From assembly GCA_002179805.1 (NCBI GenBank), contig NAVB01000222.1, forward strand, positions 1 through 57,372: a stretch of DNA of 57,372 bases. Direction: 5' to 3'. How positions within the stretch are numbered: position 1 is the first letter of the stretch; each line of letters starts with the position of its first letter. The notes beneath the pieces were generated by a model. It saw only the letters and a program-made list of their open reading frames with translations. It made no database searches and was not told the origin of the DNA. Below, piece after piece: positions 43,080 to 53,412 of this stretch. Made by a program: the position numbers and the translations under genes. Source of the stretch: Acanthamoeba lenticulata. Its lineage: Eukaryota > Discosea > Longamoebia > Acanthamoebidae.

Positions 43080-46034
43080 ATGGATGCTCCCTCCGCCTCC
43101 TCCTCCGTGGAGCTGGAGATGACGACGCATACGAGTCGGAGCGGAAGTGCTGCCGGCACGGCAGCGGCAACGGCAACCTCGTCGTCAGGTGTCCAAAAGC
43201 ACAGTAAGAAGAAAGAGAAGGCGGCCACGAAGAAGAAGAAGAAGAAAAAGACCAAGGAGAAAGATTCGCGCGAGAAGCGCGATCAAAGCGACACAGAGCA
43301 GGCCTCACCTGGTAAAGTCTGTCGTACTGCATTTCGCTCTTGGTTAAAATTAACTCGTGATTTTCTTTTTCCATTCGGGTGCTCAAAGCGCCTACCGACA
43401 GCCGAGAGAAGAAGCCCCTTACATGGCAGCAGCTAGTCACCACTTCGCGACAAGATGATCAAGATTACATGGACAACCACCATGAAATTGGCATGAAGGA
43501 GATCGTGGTGGTGGATATGCTGGGCGAGGGTTCCTTCTGCACCGTGTGGAAGGGCAAGTGCCGCGGCAAGGAGGTGCTCATTCGCATCCTTAAGCTCCAT
43601 TCAGGCAGCCTCAGCAACAAGGCCCTCGGCCAGTTGCGCGAAGAGGTCAAGCGACTCAGGTTCCTCCTCGCCTTATCGCCATACCATGCCTTTCATTCCA
43701 TACTCACCTGCATCCACCTCGCCACAATCATCCACACCACAACAACTTATATTATTTATCCTTGTGTTTTTGTATTATTATTATTCTTTCTTCTTTACGC
43801 AGCAAAATCCGAAACCCACACATCGTGCTGTTCATGGGCGCTTGCCTCGGTACGCGCCCCTCCCTCCGAGGCCCAGCTCCAAGGCTTTGGCTAATGCGTC
43901 GTGTGTGTGTGTGTGCACACCAGAGCCCGGCTACCTGACACTAGTGACAGAGTACATGCCCTCCAACCTGGAGATCAAGCTTCTGCGCGACCGCGACCGC
44001 AAGGATATCTCCCCCTACCAGCGGCTCAAGATGGCCAAAGACGCCGCCCTCGGTATATCATTCTTCGTCATTTTTTTTTCTTCTCTTTGTTATTTTTACT
44101 GACGTGGTCTTCGCCCACAGGAGTGCAGTGGTTGCACAAGATGAACACGCCGATGGTGCACATGAACTTGCACCTCTCCAACCTCTTGGTCGTCCTCCTC
44201 TTCCTCTTCTCCACCATATCATCATCATCATGACCGTGGACGATCATGACTGACACCAATTTACTGTTTGGGGGGTGGGGGAACTGCTGCAGGTGGGTAA
44301 CGATGGGGTGGTCAAGATCGCCGACTTTGGTTTCCTCAACATGCGCCGCACGTGCGCAGGACGACGCGACCTCGCCAGTTTTGTGTATATGGCCCCCGAG
44401 TTTCTCCAGCACGGCATCAAGAGCGAGAAGTGCGACGTGTACTCGTTTGCCTGCTGCCTCGCCGAGATCCTCTCTGGTACCGCCCTCAGAACTCGCCTCG
44501 TTCTGCTCATCTGATAGCTCCAGCAACTCTGATCATCATCATCATCATCATTTGTTATGAACATCAACAATGCAGGGGAGGAGGTGTTCAAGTCGCTCAA
44601 ACGGGAAATACTGCTGTCCAACCAGCCGGAGGTGGTCCTCTACGACAAGATCGTACTCCGCGGCACCCGTCCCAAGCTATCGCGCGACCACGGTGCCCCC
44701 CCCCCAACGTCGACGCGCCGCATGACTGAATGACTGATGGACCGGGCGAATGGGGATGGATAAACAAATGGCAGTGCCGCCGCCACTTGTGGCGTTGATC
44801 CGGCGAAGTTGGTCGCCCAAGCCGGAGGACCGGCCCAATTTCGACGAAATCATTGAAGTGCTCGATGCCGCCATCATCGACGCCGTCATCAACGACCCCG
44901 CGGGGCGTGCGCTGTGGCGGAACAATTTTGCTGGGCACACGCGCGTGTCGTGGGACGACCTTGTGACGGCCCTTTGCAACCTCTTCATGATCCCCGTCCC
45001 TGCCCTCAACGACGACAAGAAGCTTGACGTCCACTGGCGGTGCCTCAAGGCCCTCCTCGTCACCGGTGGCGTCGATGATCCCTCGGCCGGTTCGTCGCTC
45101 TTTTTCCAGTAATTATAACCGAAACTTTTTGGAAACTTTGTCTCTAATTCTTTGTTGGTGACTTGCTGGCGGTGGGGAGCAGATGGGAAGCTGACGTCAG
45201 GCAGCGGGATGGTGACGCTGGAGAGCTTTGGCAGCAATTTGGCCTGCTTCGGCCCGCTGATGACGCTCGTCGGCGTCTCCTTCCTCACACGCGTACGGAC
45301 GCACCACCTCCATGATGGTGATCGTCACCATGGCTGATCGCCTCCTCGCCTCCAACCTGGTCTGGTCTCTTGTCTCGTCTCGTCTCGTCTCGTGTTTGTC
45401 CCTCGACAGTTGCGAAGCGTGGTGGAGCTCGAGTACTTCCACGGCTACATCACCCCCGAGATGGCCGAAGAGCGGCTCACTGGCCAGCAGGCGGGAACGT
45501 TCCTGCTGCGGCTGAGCTCGCACGCGGGCATCTTCACGGTGTCAGTGGTCACGCGCAGGGGCGTGGAGCACAAGCGCATCCTCTACAATCCCAACGCCGA
45601 ATCGGGTACGTCATTGTTCTCATTCTTCTTCTTCTTCTTCTTCACTTTCATTTCGTTTGTTGTTCCTCACCAGCGCGTGCTCACCCCTTTGAGCAGGCCC
45701 CGTGTACATATACAACAACGCCGCCCACCGCAGCATTCCTGAACTGTATCTCCCTCGCCCCTGTTTCTTTGTTGTACTCATGTTGATGAGGCAGATGATG
45801 ATGATGAAGAACTCACGCACTCGGGTATGCAGGCTGCGGGTGGAGAAGGGGTCGTTCCAGCACTCGTTCTCGTCGACGCGCTACAAGAAGCTCCTCGCGC
45901 CGGGCGACTCGCCGAGCAACGCCAGCGCGCCGCGTGGCGCAGGCGGGAGCGGCGGCTTCAGGTCAGATTACCTCATCCCGGGCGGGTGGGGTCCGGACAA
46001 CACCCACGAGAGCACCGGCGGTCGCCCCCTCTGA
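43080..46034 (+). CDS. SHK-type kinase-like protein with SH2 domain; probable pseudokinase
   Basis: A multi-exon gene. A Lys-rich N-terminus (KKKKKKKTKEKDSREKR) precedes a kinase domain. The Gly loop LGEGSFCTVWKG is intact, but the beta3 motif reads EVLIRIL (Arg in place of the catalytic Lys). The catalytic loop reads VHMNLHLSNLLV instead of HRDLKxxN, so the catalytic Asp is Asn and Lys is His. DFG (IADFGFLNM) and APE (YMAPEFL) remain. A middle region follows, and then a C-terminal SH2 domain: LEYFHGYITPEMAEERLTGQ, QAGTFLLRLSSHAGIFTVSV with the phosphotyrosine-binding Arg, and HKRILYN. Kinase followed by SH2 is the Dictyostelium SHK layout. It probably works as a phosphotyrosine-reading scaffold rather than an active kinase. 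The ATG at 43080 is the first true ATG; the stop is at 46032-46034. Confidence 0.75.
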
Positions 46035-46176
46035 TCGATCAGAGTAGGGGCCCACAACGACCAAATGAACCCATTTTTGTTATTTATAAGTCACGTGTAC
46101 CGACGACGAGACTGGCGAAGGTGGATGGTTGCGGCTTGTGTTGTTGACTGCTGTACAAGTGAAGGCCGCTTTATCG

Positions 46177-46638
46177 CTACGTCGAGCAGCCGCCGCGCAG
46201 ACGAAGGGCGAGGTGAAGAGTCGAGTCCTTCTGGATGTTGTAGTCGGCCAGCGTGCGATCGTCCTCGAGCAGTCTGCCGGCAAAGACGAGCCGCTGCTGG
46301 TCCCGGGGAATGCCCCACATGTCCTGGACCTTCTGCTTCACGTCCCCAATCGTGTCCAAGCTGGCGACCTCGAGGGTGAGGGTCTTTCCGCGCAAGACCT
46401 TCACGAAGATCTGCACGGTGCCGCGAAGGACGAGGTGCAGGGACGACTCCTGCTGGACATCGTAGTCGGCAAGCGTGGGGCCGTCCTCGAGCCGCTTGCC
46501 GGCGAAGACGAGGCACTGCTTGTCAGGGGGTACGCCCTCCTTGTCGTGAATCTTCTGCTTCACGTCCCCTATCGTGTCGCTCGGCTCGACCTCGAGTGTG
46601 ATGGTCTTGCCATATTGGGGCTTCACGAAGATGTGCAT
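46177..46638 (-). CDS. Diverged di-ubiquitin without an internal cleavage site
   Basis: One exon, 153 residues, two ubiquitin units. Unit 1 starts [20 protein letters not shown], keeps Lys48 (AGKRLEDG) but has Gln at 63 (DYDVQQESS). It ends LHLVLRGTV, with the Leu-Arg-Gly-Gly processing end lost. Unit 2 follows directly ([17 protein letters not shown]), has Arg at 48 (AGRLLEDD), keeps Lys63 (YNIQKDS) and ends LRLRGG plus Cys-Ser-Thr. Both differ at many places from ubiquitin, which is otherwise nearly invariant. A normal polyubiquitin precursor is cut after each Gly-Gly; here the first junction should not be cut, leaving a permanent linear dimer whose C-terminus could still be matured. It could also be an expressed relic of a polyubiquitin gene, but the frame is intact. 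Confidence 0.75.
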   Translation of the reverse strand: MHIFVKPQYGKTITLEVEPSDTIGDVKQKIHDKEGVPPDKQCLVFAGKRLEDGPTLADYDVQQESSLHLVLRGTVQIFVKVLRGKTLTLEVASLDTIGDVKQKVQDMWGIPRDQQRLVFAGRLLEDDRTLADYNIQKDSTLHLALRLRGGCST

Positions 46639-46820
46639 CGTCTGCTTGTGTGCGGGACGCTTTTCGGTGTTTGTTGGAAAAGAAGCTTCTGTCCTTCGAC
46701 AGGGACGCCAATGAACAACACGCGTTAATTTTATAAAAAGGGCCGGTCAGTGGAACATTTCAGTCTTCCACCAAAGTACATTTAACGCCAAACAAGAAGA
46801 ATACAACTAGATTGTAAGCC

Positions 46821-48583
46821 TTACTCAGCTGATGGCTGGATGAGGCCACTCTTGTCGTTGGTCTCGGCCTTCCTGAGGTTGCCTCTCGTGAAGCCAGCGA
46901 TGGCCCCGAGGAGGGCTGAGCGCGCGCCTCCTCCTTCTTCGCCGGACGTCTGTCCGCTGGAGGCGGCCATGGGCGCAGGCGGCGGGGGCGGGGCGCCAGG
47001 CCCGGCGGCGAGCGCGGGTGGTGGCGGAGGCGGCATGGCTGCGGCCGAGACTCGATTCCTGATCTTGGCCTCTTCGGCCTCGACCCGGCGCGCAAAGTCA
47101 GCCCACAAGGCCGTCGCGGCCTCCTCGAGCCAAGCGCGATCGCCCGTCTCGCTGGCCTCGGCCAGCAGCGAGGCCACCAGAGTCTCGTGTCCGCCCTGCA
47201 GAGCAGCTACGTCGTCGAGCAAGGCCTGCACACTGGCGTACATGCGCGGGCCTGGCAAAAGGCGGCGCTGGATCTGCGCCCAGCCCTGCTCGAGCTGGGT
47301 GTAGTTCCGCTGGAGCAGCGCGTAGCGCGCCGAGGCCGCGCCGGGCTCGGCCCGCTCCCCCGTGAGGTTCAACGCGAAGTCGTGAAGCTCATCCGCAAAC
47401 ACGGTCAAGAGCGGGAAGAGGGCCAGCTTGCGGCGCCAGCCCTCGGGGATGCCGTCGGCGCCGTAGAAGGCGCCCGCCAGCTGGCCGTAAATGGCGGTCG
47501 TCGTGTCGGCGTCGTCGCCCAGGTTGGCCACCAGGAGCGCGCCTTCCTCGAACGAGTTCGTGGCGTGAAACGCCCACAGTGCCGCCTCGAGGCTCTTCAC
47601 CACGAAGCCCGCGCCGACGATCTCAGGCGGCTGTTTGGTCTTGTACTCGCCCCGCGCGATCGCATCGATCTCGGGGCACAAGGGCTGCTCGTCGGCAAAG
47701 AGGCCTTCCACGGGGCAGTAGATGTCGTTCGACAGGAGCTCCGCCTTGGACACACCGTTGAGCGCGCCTGGAACAGCTCACGAGCCAAGTCAGAAGGTGC
47801 TCGAGCGCTGAGTTGGCGCGCGGTGGTGTCGGTACCGATGATGAGGGCGGCGTAGTAGCGGCAGGCGTCGATGCACATGATGGAACCGTGCGTCGTGCGC
47901 GAGGAGTCGCCAGCCAGCGCGATGGCCTCGCGCGGTCGCGTGGCGTAGGCCAGCACCACCGGGCACAGGCGCATGAGCGAGCCGTTGCCTGCCACAAATA
48001 TTTGAGTGATTAAGATAAAATAGACTTACGTGAAAGAATAGTAAAAGAGGCAAAGCACCAGCTCGGCTGAGCTCCCCGGTGGAGGCCGGATAGGGCTCGG
48101 TGCCTCTGCTCTGCTCAAACTTGTTGAGCGAAAGGCGCGTGGCAATGCCGATGTCGAAGCACTGCCCGTTGGAGCTCAGGTGGCCTTCCTTGTACCTGCA
48201 CGGTGAAGGATGGCCCGAGGTCAGCGACGTGCTCGTAAGTGGCCACGCCCCGTATGCATACCAGCGCGTGTAGCGCGAGAGTTGGTCGATCGGGTCGAAG
48301 GCGCGTCGCTCCAGCAGACTTTCGGCCAGGCAGAGCGCGAGCGACGTGTCGTCGGTCCACTGGCCTGCGAGCAGGTTGAAGGGCCCGCCGCCGACCTAAT
48401 GTGCCCCCATGCAGGAGCATCAGCGTCAGCAGCGCGGGCAGTGCAGGTGTACAACATAAAGTGCCGTACGATATCGGTGAGGGGAGGCACGGAGGGATCC
48501 CCGGGCCTCTTGAACTCGAGCGTGGTGCCCAGTGCATCGCCAGCGGCTAAGCCCAAGAGCGATCCTCGGTAGCGATTTAGCAT
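46821..48583 (-). CDS. ADP-ribosylglycohydrolase with polyproline and WH2 (actin-binding) tail
   Basis: Five exons from the ATG at 48583. The enzyme part is typical of the DraG/ARH family: [20 protein letters not shown], then [19 protein letters not shown] (metal-binding TDDT), [24 protein letters not shown], and near the end of the fold [20 protein letters not shown] (second metal site). All expected acidic metal ligands appear present, so the enzyme should be active in removing ADP-ribose. After a helical region the C-terminus has two polyproline runs ([11 protein letters not shown] and APPPPPAPM), then [20 protein letters not shown] followed by ETNDKSG. This is a WH2 pattern: amphipathic helix plus an LRKAET actin motif. 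The polyproline-WH2 order is that of WASP-type proteins, where polyproline recruits profilin. The fusion suggests delivery to actin; the stop is at 46821. Confidence 0.8.
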
Positions 48584-48727
48584 TGTGGCTTGGTGTCTTG
48601 TGTAGTGCGTTGTTTGTTCCCTTGTTTTGTTGCGGGACCGGTGTTCGGTGAGATTTTTGTTGTGTGAACGCAGAAACAAATTTGGAACTGTTTTGAAACG
48701 AAAACCAGAACAACATCGATTAAAGAC

Positions 48728-50487
48728 ATGCAGAGAGCTCCTGCCTCGCTGATGCGGTCAGTGCGAGCGGGCGCAGCGAAGTTTGCCCCTCTCCATACTC
48801 CTGGTACGCAGCGTATTCCGAGTGATCAAAACGCAATGAACGAATCATTACTCACGATACGAGCGCACATCGCAGTTGGCAACTCGCAACTGCTGACAAC
48901 TCGAGTGCCGCTCGGCCTCTGTAGTGGCCGTGCTTTGCACACTTCGTTGGCGTTGCGTGCGTTGTCGTTCCCGTCCGTGGGGCACGGCAAAGTGCGCACC
49001 GGCGACAAGCCTGACGAGGACGAAGACGACATTGAACGAGAGCTCGACGAGTTTGATCCAGAGGAGCTCTTTGAGGACGAGGAAGTCACCAATCGCCCCC
49101 AGCAGCGTCGTCACGTCCCAGCAGCGACCGACGGAGGTACGTTTTTTTGAATCCACTTCTCCGCAACCACAGTTCACACGAACATAACCCTTGCTGTACT
49201 TGACGCAGAGGCCGATGCCGCCGTCATGAAAGAGATCGCCGACTTCAACCTGTCTGGGTGCGCCCAGCTGCTTTTCACCCCTTTGGTGCTTCTCACAATC
49301 GACTTACGCTCACTTGCACAGCGAGCAGTACCACCGGCTCGGCATGTGGAACGAAGCTGAACAGGCCTTCCGCGACACGCTTGCGCTGGTCGACGAGCAC
49401 CTCGGATCGCACCACCCGATCGTACGAACAGAAGCTGCCCCTCCTTATTCTTCTCTTTCCTCGTCTTCTGGTGATGGCACATCACCATCACCATGGACGC
49501 CGAGACCGGGCCTAAGCGGATATGTCGTCGTGCAGGCGGCCGTTGTGCTGAACAACCTGGCGCTTGTGTGCCGTCAGAAGGGCGAGCTGGGCGAGGCCGA
49601 GCAACTTCTCCAGCAGGCGCTCAACCTACGCAGGTTTGCAACCGATGGCCGTTTGTTCTCATTATTATGATTATTATTGTTCTCGACATCACGACGCTCA
49701 GAGGCCAACTGTAATGCGCGATGTACGCAACAGAGCGCACTTGGGGGCGTCGCACCCGCGTGTGGCGGTCATCCTGGACCATCTGGGCTCCATCTACCGC
49801 CAGCAGAAGCGAACCGACGACGCACTCGACGTATTCCGCCAGTCTCTTGCCATTGTTGAGGAGTGGGACGCCAAGAAGCGCAGCCCCGAACGAGCACGAG
49901 CTCAGAGCGCTTCTGAGCGAACAGCGCAGCAGACTGGAGAGGCCGAGCCAGAGACCAGCCTGATGCTGGACGAGATTGACGCCAACGTCGGTGCCGACGA
50001 AGACGACGACTGGGAGGATCTGATTGATCTCGGCACGGCGCAGAACAACCTGGCCCTTGTCCACTACCAGCTCGGCAACTACGCTGAAGCCGAGGGCCTC
50101 TTCGCCTCGGCCGTGGCCAAGGCCAAGCAACGCGAGCAAGACCGCGAGGAGATGGAGCGACGCGGCGAGGCTGGCGAGGTCCAGGTCCGGGCAGCCCGGC
50201 GCGATCCGCTGGCCGCGTCCTCGGTCGTCATGAGGAAGAACCTGGCGCTGTGCCTGCTCAAGCTGGGCAAGCTCGAGCAGAGCGAGCGCGAGCTCAAGGA
50301 CGCGCTGGACCACCTGCGCGAGGAGGTCGGACTGCGGGAGCACGAGGAACCCGTCATTGACGTCTACCGCCACCTTGCCCGAGTCTACGCAGCGGCGGGC
50401 AGAAGCGATGAGAGCGCGTTCTACGCCGACAAAGTCGCCCGCCACGAGGAGAGGAAGCGGGCCGCTGACGGTCTACAAAAATTGTAA
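48728..50487 (+). CDS. TPR-repeat protein, probably mitochondrial
   Basis: Multi-exon. Exon 1 (MQRAPASLMRSVRAGAAKFA) joins across a GTACGC intron to VGNSQLLTTRVPLGL and SGRALHTSLALRALSF, an Arg/Ser-rich, acid-poor start suggesting a mitochondrial presequence. An acidic linker (DKPDEDEDDIERELDEFDPE) follows. The rest is TPR of kinesin-light-chain style: YHRLGMWNEAEQAFRDTLAL, VVLNNLALVCRQKGELGEAE, VILDHLGSIYRQQKRTDDAL, QNNLALVHYQLGNYAEAEGL, NLALCLLKLGKLEQSERELK and YRHLARVYAAAGRSDESAFY. TPRs bind proteins; the partner is unknown. Human TTC19, a mitochondrial TPR protein of similar repeat style, is a possible relative but I cannot confirm it. The stop is at 50485-50487. Confidence 0.7.
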
Positions 50488-51296
50488 AAGGACTGTGACG
50501 AGATTCGAACTCGAGCTATTTCTTTTTCATGTTTGGTTCGGGTCAAGGACGGGATTCGAACCGCACCGTGGAACTTGGAACCTAAATCGACGAGAACTCA
50601 AGAAAATGGCCTGCAGAAATGCCGAGAGGAATGGCCCGACCACGCCTGGACGACCCGACGCGGAGGGTTGAGCGCTCATATTTCCGGGTTCTTCTCGGTA
50701 CCGCTACCCATACTATCGCCGAGCGCTTCCCCTTGGCTCTAGGAAGCCAACTACGACGACGTCCCTGCGTTGGGATTCAAAATCAAGCCATTCTGCTTCT
50801 CGAACCTGACCCGTACCAGCCACCGCCCGGTAACGCAACAGTCGTACTGCGACAGTCATCACCTCCATTCATCATCGTCTGATCACCACGCCCTCAACGT
50901 AGCCATAAACCCGCCCGGTCTTGTTTGGTAGGTGCCCGCATCCACGCTACCGGCCCCATGGGGACCGTCCACTTGCGGCATTGTTGCGGCCGATTCGGAC
51001 CGTAAAAGCGACTAACTTGGAGCGGCAAATGTCTTTAACGCCGGCGGGCAGTGTTTATTGGTGTCCCTTCTTTCGTCGACGTGACAACTAGCCTGATCCA
51101 ACGAAACCGAGCTTCTCCTCGACCACTCCGCCCAGCGACCACAGACAAGCAAGAAAGCAGGCCGACAAGGGGCAACAAAAGGCCAGAGAGCCAAAACAGA
51201 CAAGGCCGACCAGGTCCCACACAAGGCCTCAACAACACACGCCCTCACAATCTTGGATAGATTCCAGAAGAGAAGGAAAGGGAGAAAGGGAGAGAG
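50488..51296. other. 0.8 kb without a recognised gene
   Basis: No domain or credible spliced reading frame seen. Two short stretches (near 50497-50510 and 50547-50560) resemble the tRNA T-loop B box on the minus strand (GGTTCGAATC type), but no cloverleaf can be built around either. The last 100 bases are the A-rich leader of the lipase-like gene. Confidence 0.4.
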
Positions 51297-53012
51297 ATGG
51301 CCGACAACAACAACAACACACAAAACAGCCTCACGCTGTCCATAGAGCTGGACGACGCCTTTGAGGACTTTTTTGCCCAACCACCCCAGGACAGCCCGTC
51401 CAAGCTCCTCACAGGCAGCTTCGCCAACCGACAAGACCTCAACCTCTTCACCTACGCCTGGCTCCCCAAGTCTGGCAAGCCCATGTACGTCCTCCAGCCC
51501 ATGCGTGTGTCCTTCTTCGTCTTCATCTATGGGCCCGAGGAGTTTCGCGCGAGCTTGTTACAACAATGCGTGCATTACATGTCATCATTTCGTATATTAA
51601 CGGGGCCTTCTGGGTATCTCCGTGCGCCCACAACAGAGCTTCAGTATTCCTCTTCCATGGGTTCGGCGAACACGCGGGCCGCTACAAGCGCCTCGCCCAC
51701 GCGCTCAACCAGCAGGGCTTTGCCTTCTTTGCGCTCGACATGCAGGGTACGCATGACGTCTCTCTCTCTTCCCTTTGGCGTCACGGTCCTTTGGCGCTCA
51801 CGTGCTCGCCGCGGACGTGACAGGCCACGGCAAGTCGGCCGGCAAGCGCGGCTACGTGGGCAAGTACGAGGACTTGGTCCGAGACGCCTGCGACTTCATC
51901 AGCAAAGTGCCGCCGGTCTACCTGCAGCTGCCCAAGTTCCTCGTCGGGGCGGGCATCGGCGGGACGATCATCAATATGACGGCCACGCTCACGCACGCGC
52001 GCAGGCCGGGCTTCTTCGCCGGCCTCATCTTCCTCAGCCCCGCGGTCAAGCGCGGCCAAATCGCGGCGTCGTCGTCCAACGTGTGGCGGGCCAGCCTGTT
52101 GGGCCGTAAAGTGCGCGTGTCCGACCCCCAACTGCTCTCCCACGACCCCGAAGTCGGTGCGTGTCGACGTCCCTCCTCTTCATCGCCATCATCACCATCA
52201 TCGTCTTCATCATTGTCTTCTTCTTCTGACGTCCCTCCTCTTCATCGCCATCATCACCATCATCGTCTTCATCATTGTCTTCTTCTTCTGACGCCGTCGC
52301 TGTGTAGTGGCCAATTACCAGATGGACACGCTGGTGTTCCACGGCAAGGTGAAGAGCTCGACGGCGTCGCAGCTGCTCAAGGCCATGGCCTGGCTGGACT
52401 CGCCGCGCTCGGTGGACAAGATGACGTTCCCCTTCCTCATATGCCAGGGCTCGGCCGACCAGATCGTGTCGCCTCTCGGCGCCAAGCACCTGCACGACGC
52501 GGCGCCGTCCAAGGACAAGCAGCTGAACCTCTACAAGGGCTTCTATCATGACCTCGTGCACGAGAAGGGCGGGGAGCGGGTCGTGGACGACATCGTCTCG
52601 TGGATCGCGAAACGAGCCGCAACGGCCGAGTTCACGCCCATCCCCGCCGAGGCCCAGACGCCGCGCTTCTTCCCCGAGCCGGTCGAGAAGAAGGGCTCCC
52701 TCGTACGTTGCTCCCTGGCTTTGGCCTGGTCGACTAACCCGGCGTTGCATTGCGTCATCATCATCTGACCAGACGTTGGGTGCGAAACAGATCGGTGAGC
52801 GCAAGGCCTCGTGCCCGCCAGAGTCGCTGGAGAACGAGTTCGGCATGGTGGCGCCTCCTTCGCCCGCGTTCAGCCTCGACCGGTCGCTGTCGCTCACGAT
52901 GCCGGCCATCGCCTGCATCGGCGAAGACGGCGAGGGCGAAGCCGTCGCGAGCGATCTCCTGCCCGAGGACCAAAACGCCGCCTTCTATCTGGCTCCGCCT
53001 GTGCGGGCGTGA
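51297..53012 (+). CDS. Monoglyceride-lipase-like protein lacking the nucleophile Ser (probable pseudoenzyme)
   Basis: Five exons with GTACGT-type donors (51485, 51747). The fold is that of monoglyceride lipase: VFLFHGFGEHAGRYKRLAHA (oxyanion loop), FFALDMQGHGKSAGKRGYVG, then the elbow FLVGAGIGGTIINMTATL. In active members the elbow is G-x-S-x-G; here Ser is Gly. The acid (CQGSADQIVSP) and His (GFYHDLVHE) remain in place. A Gly at the elbow means no acyl-enzyme can form, so I predict a lipid-binding or regulatory protein. The N-terminus is acidic and Asn-rich; the C-terminal extension (SLENEFGMVAPPSPAFSLDR onward) is outside the fold. Intron 3 contains a perfect 62-bp tandem duplication. The intact paralogue is at 41411-42903. 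Confidence 0.75.
52166..52293. repeat. Two tandem copies of a 62-bp intronic unit
   Basis: The unit starting GACGTCCCTCCTCTTCATCG at 52166 is repeated exactly from 52228, and the first bases of a third copy (GACG) follow. The unit is pyrimidine-rich with TCATCA runs and lies in the intron between the third and fourth exons of the lipase-like gene, extending the polypyrimidine tract. It probably arose by recent slippage or unequal exchange. Confidence 0.9.
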
Positions 53013-53412
53013 GACACCAGCCAGCAAGCCAGCATCGTTTTGTTTTTGTTAGGGCCACCAACCCCAACAACTCTCTGTATTCTTGCACCTCAGCAGCACC
53101 AGCCAACCCAATTATTAATATAAGACGATATTTATTTTATTTATTTATTCATTCGAATAAATTATTGCAAAAACTCAGGTCACGACACGGCTGGCTTTCT
53201 AGTCACTGGTGTGAGAGGGACCTGACCTCTTTTATCCTTGATGCACACAAGCGTGCACATTGACCATCATTTCTGCTGGGCATAATCATTCCTGAACAAC
53301 CGCGTTCGCTGAGCAAGACCTTGCCCCAAACTGGTTGGTGCTGCAACCACGCTTTTATACACAAAATGTTCCCAAATCACGACATCGCCGTCTGCCCGCG
53401 CCGTCCCGCTCA

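Noticed and set aside
50497..50560. Two T-loop/B-box-like motifs suggesting tRNA genes on the minus strand
   Set aside because: No D arm, anticodon stem or acceptor stem can be paired around either; one has only two paired T-stem bases.
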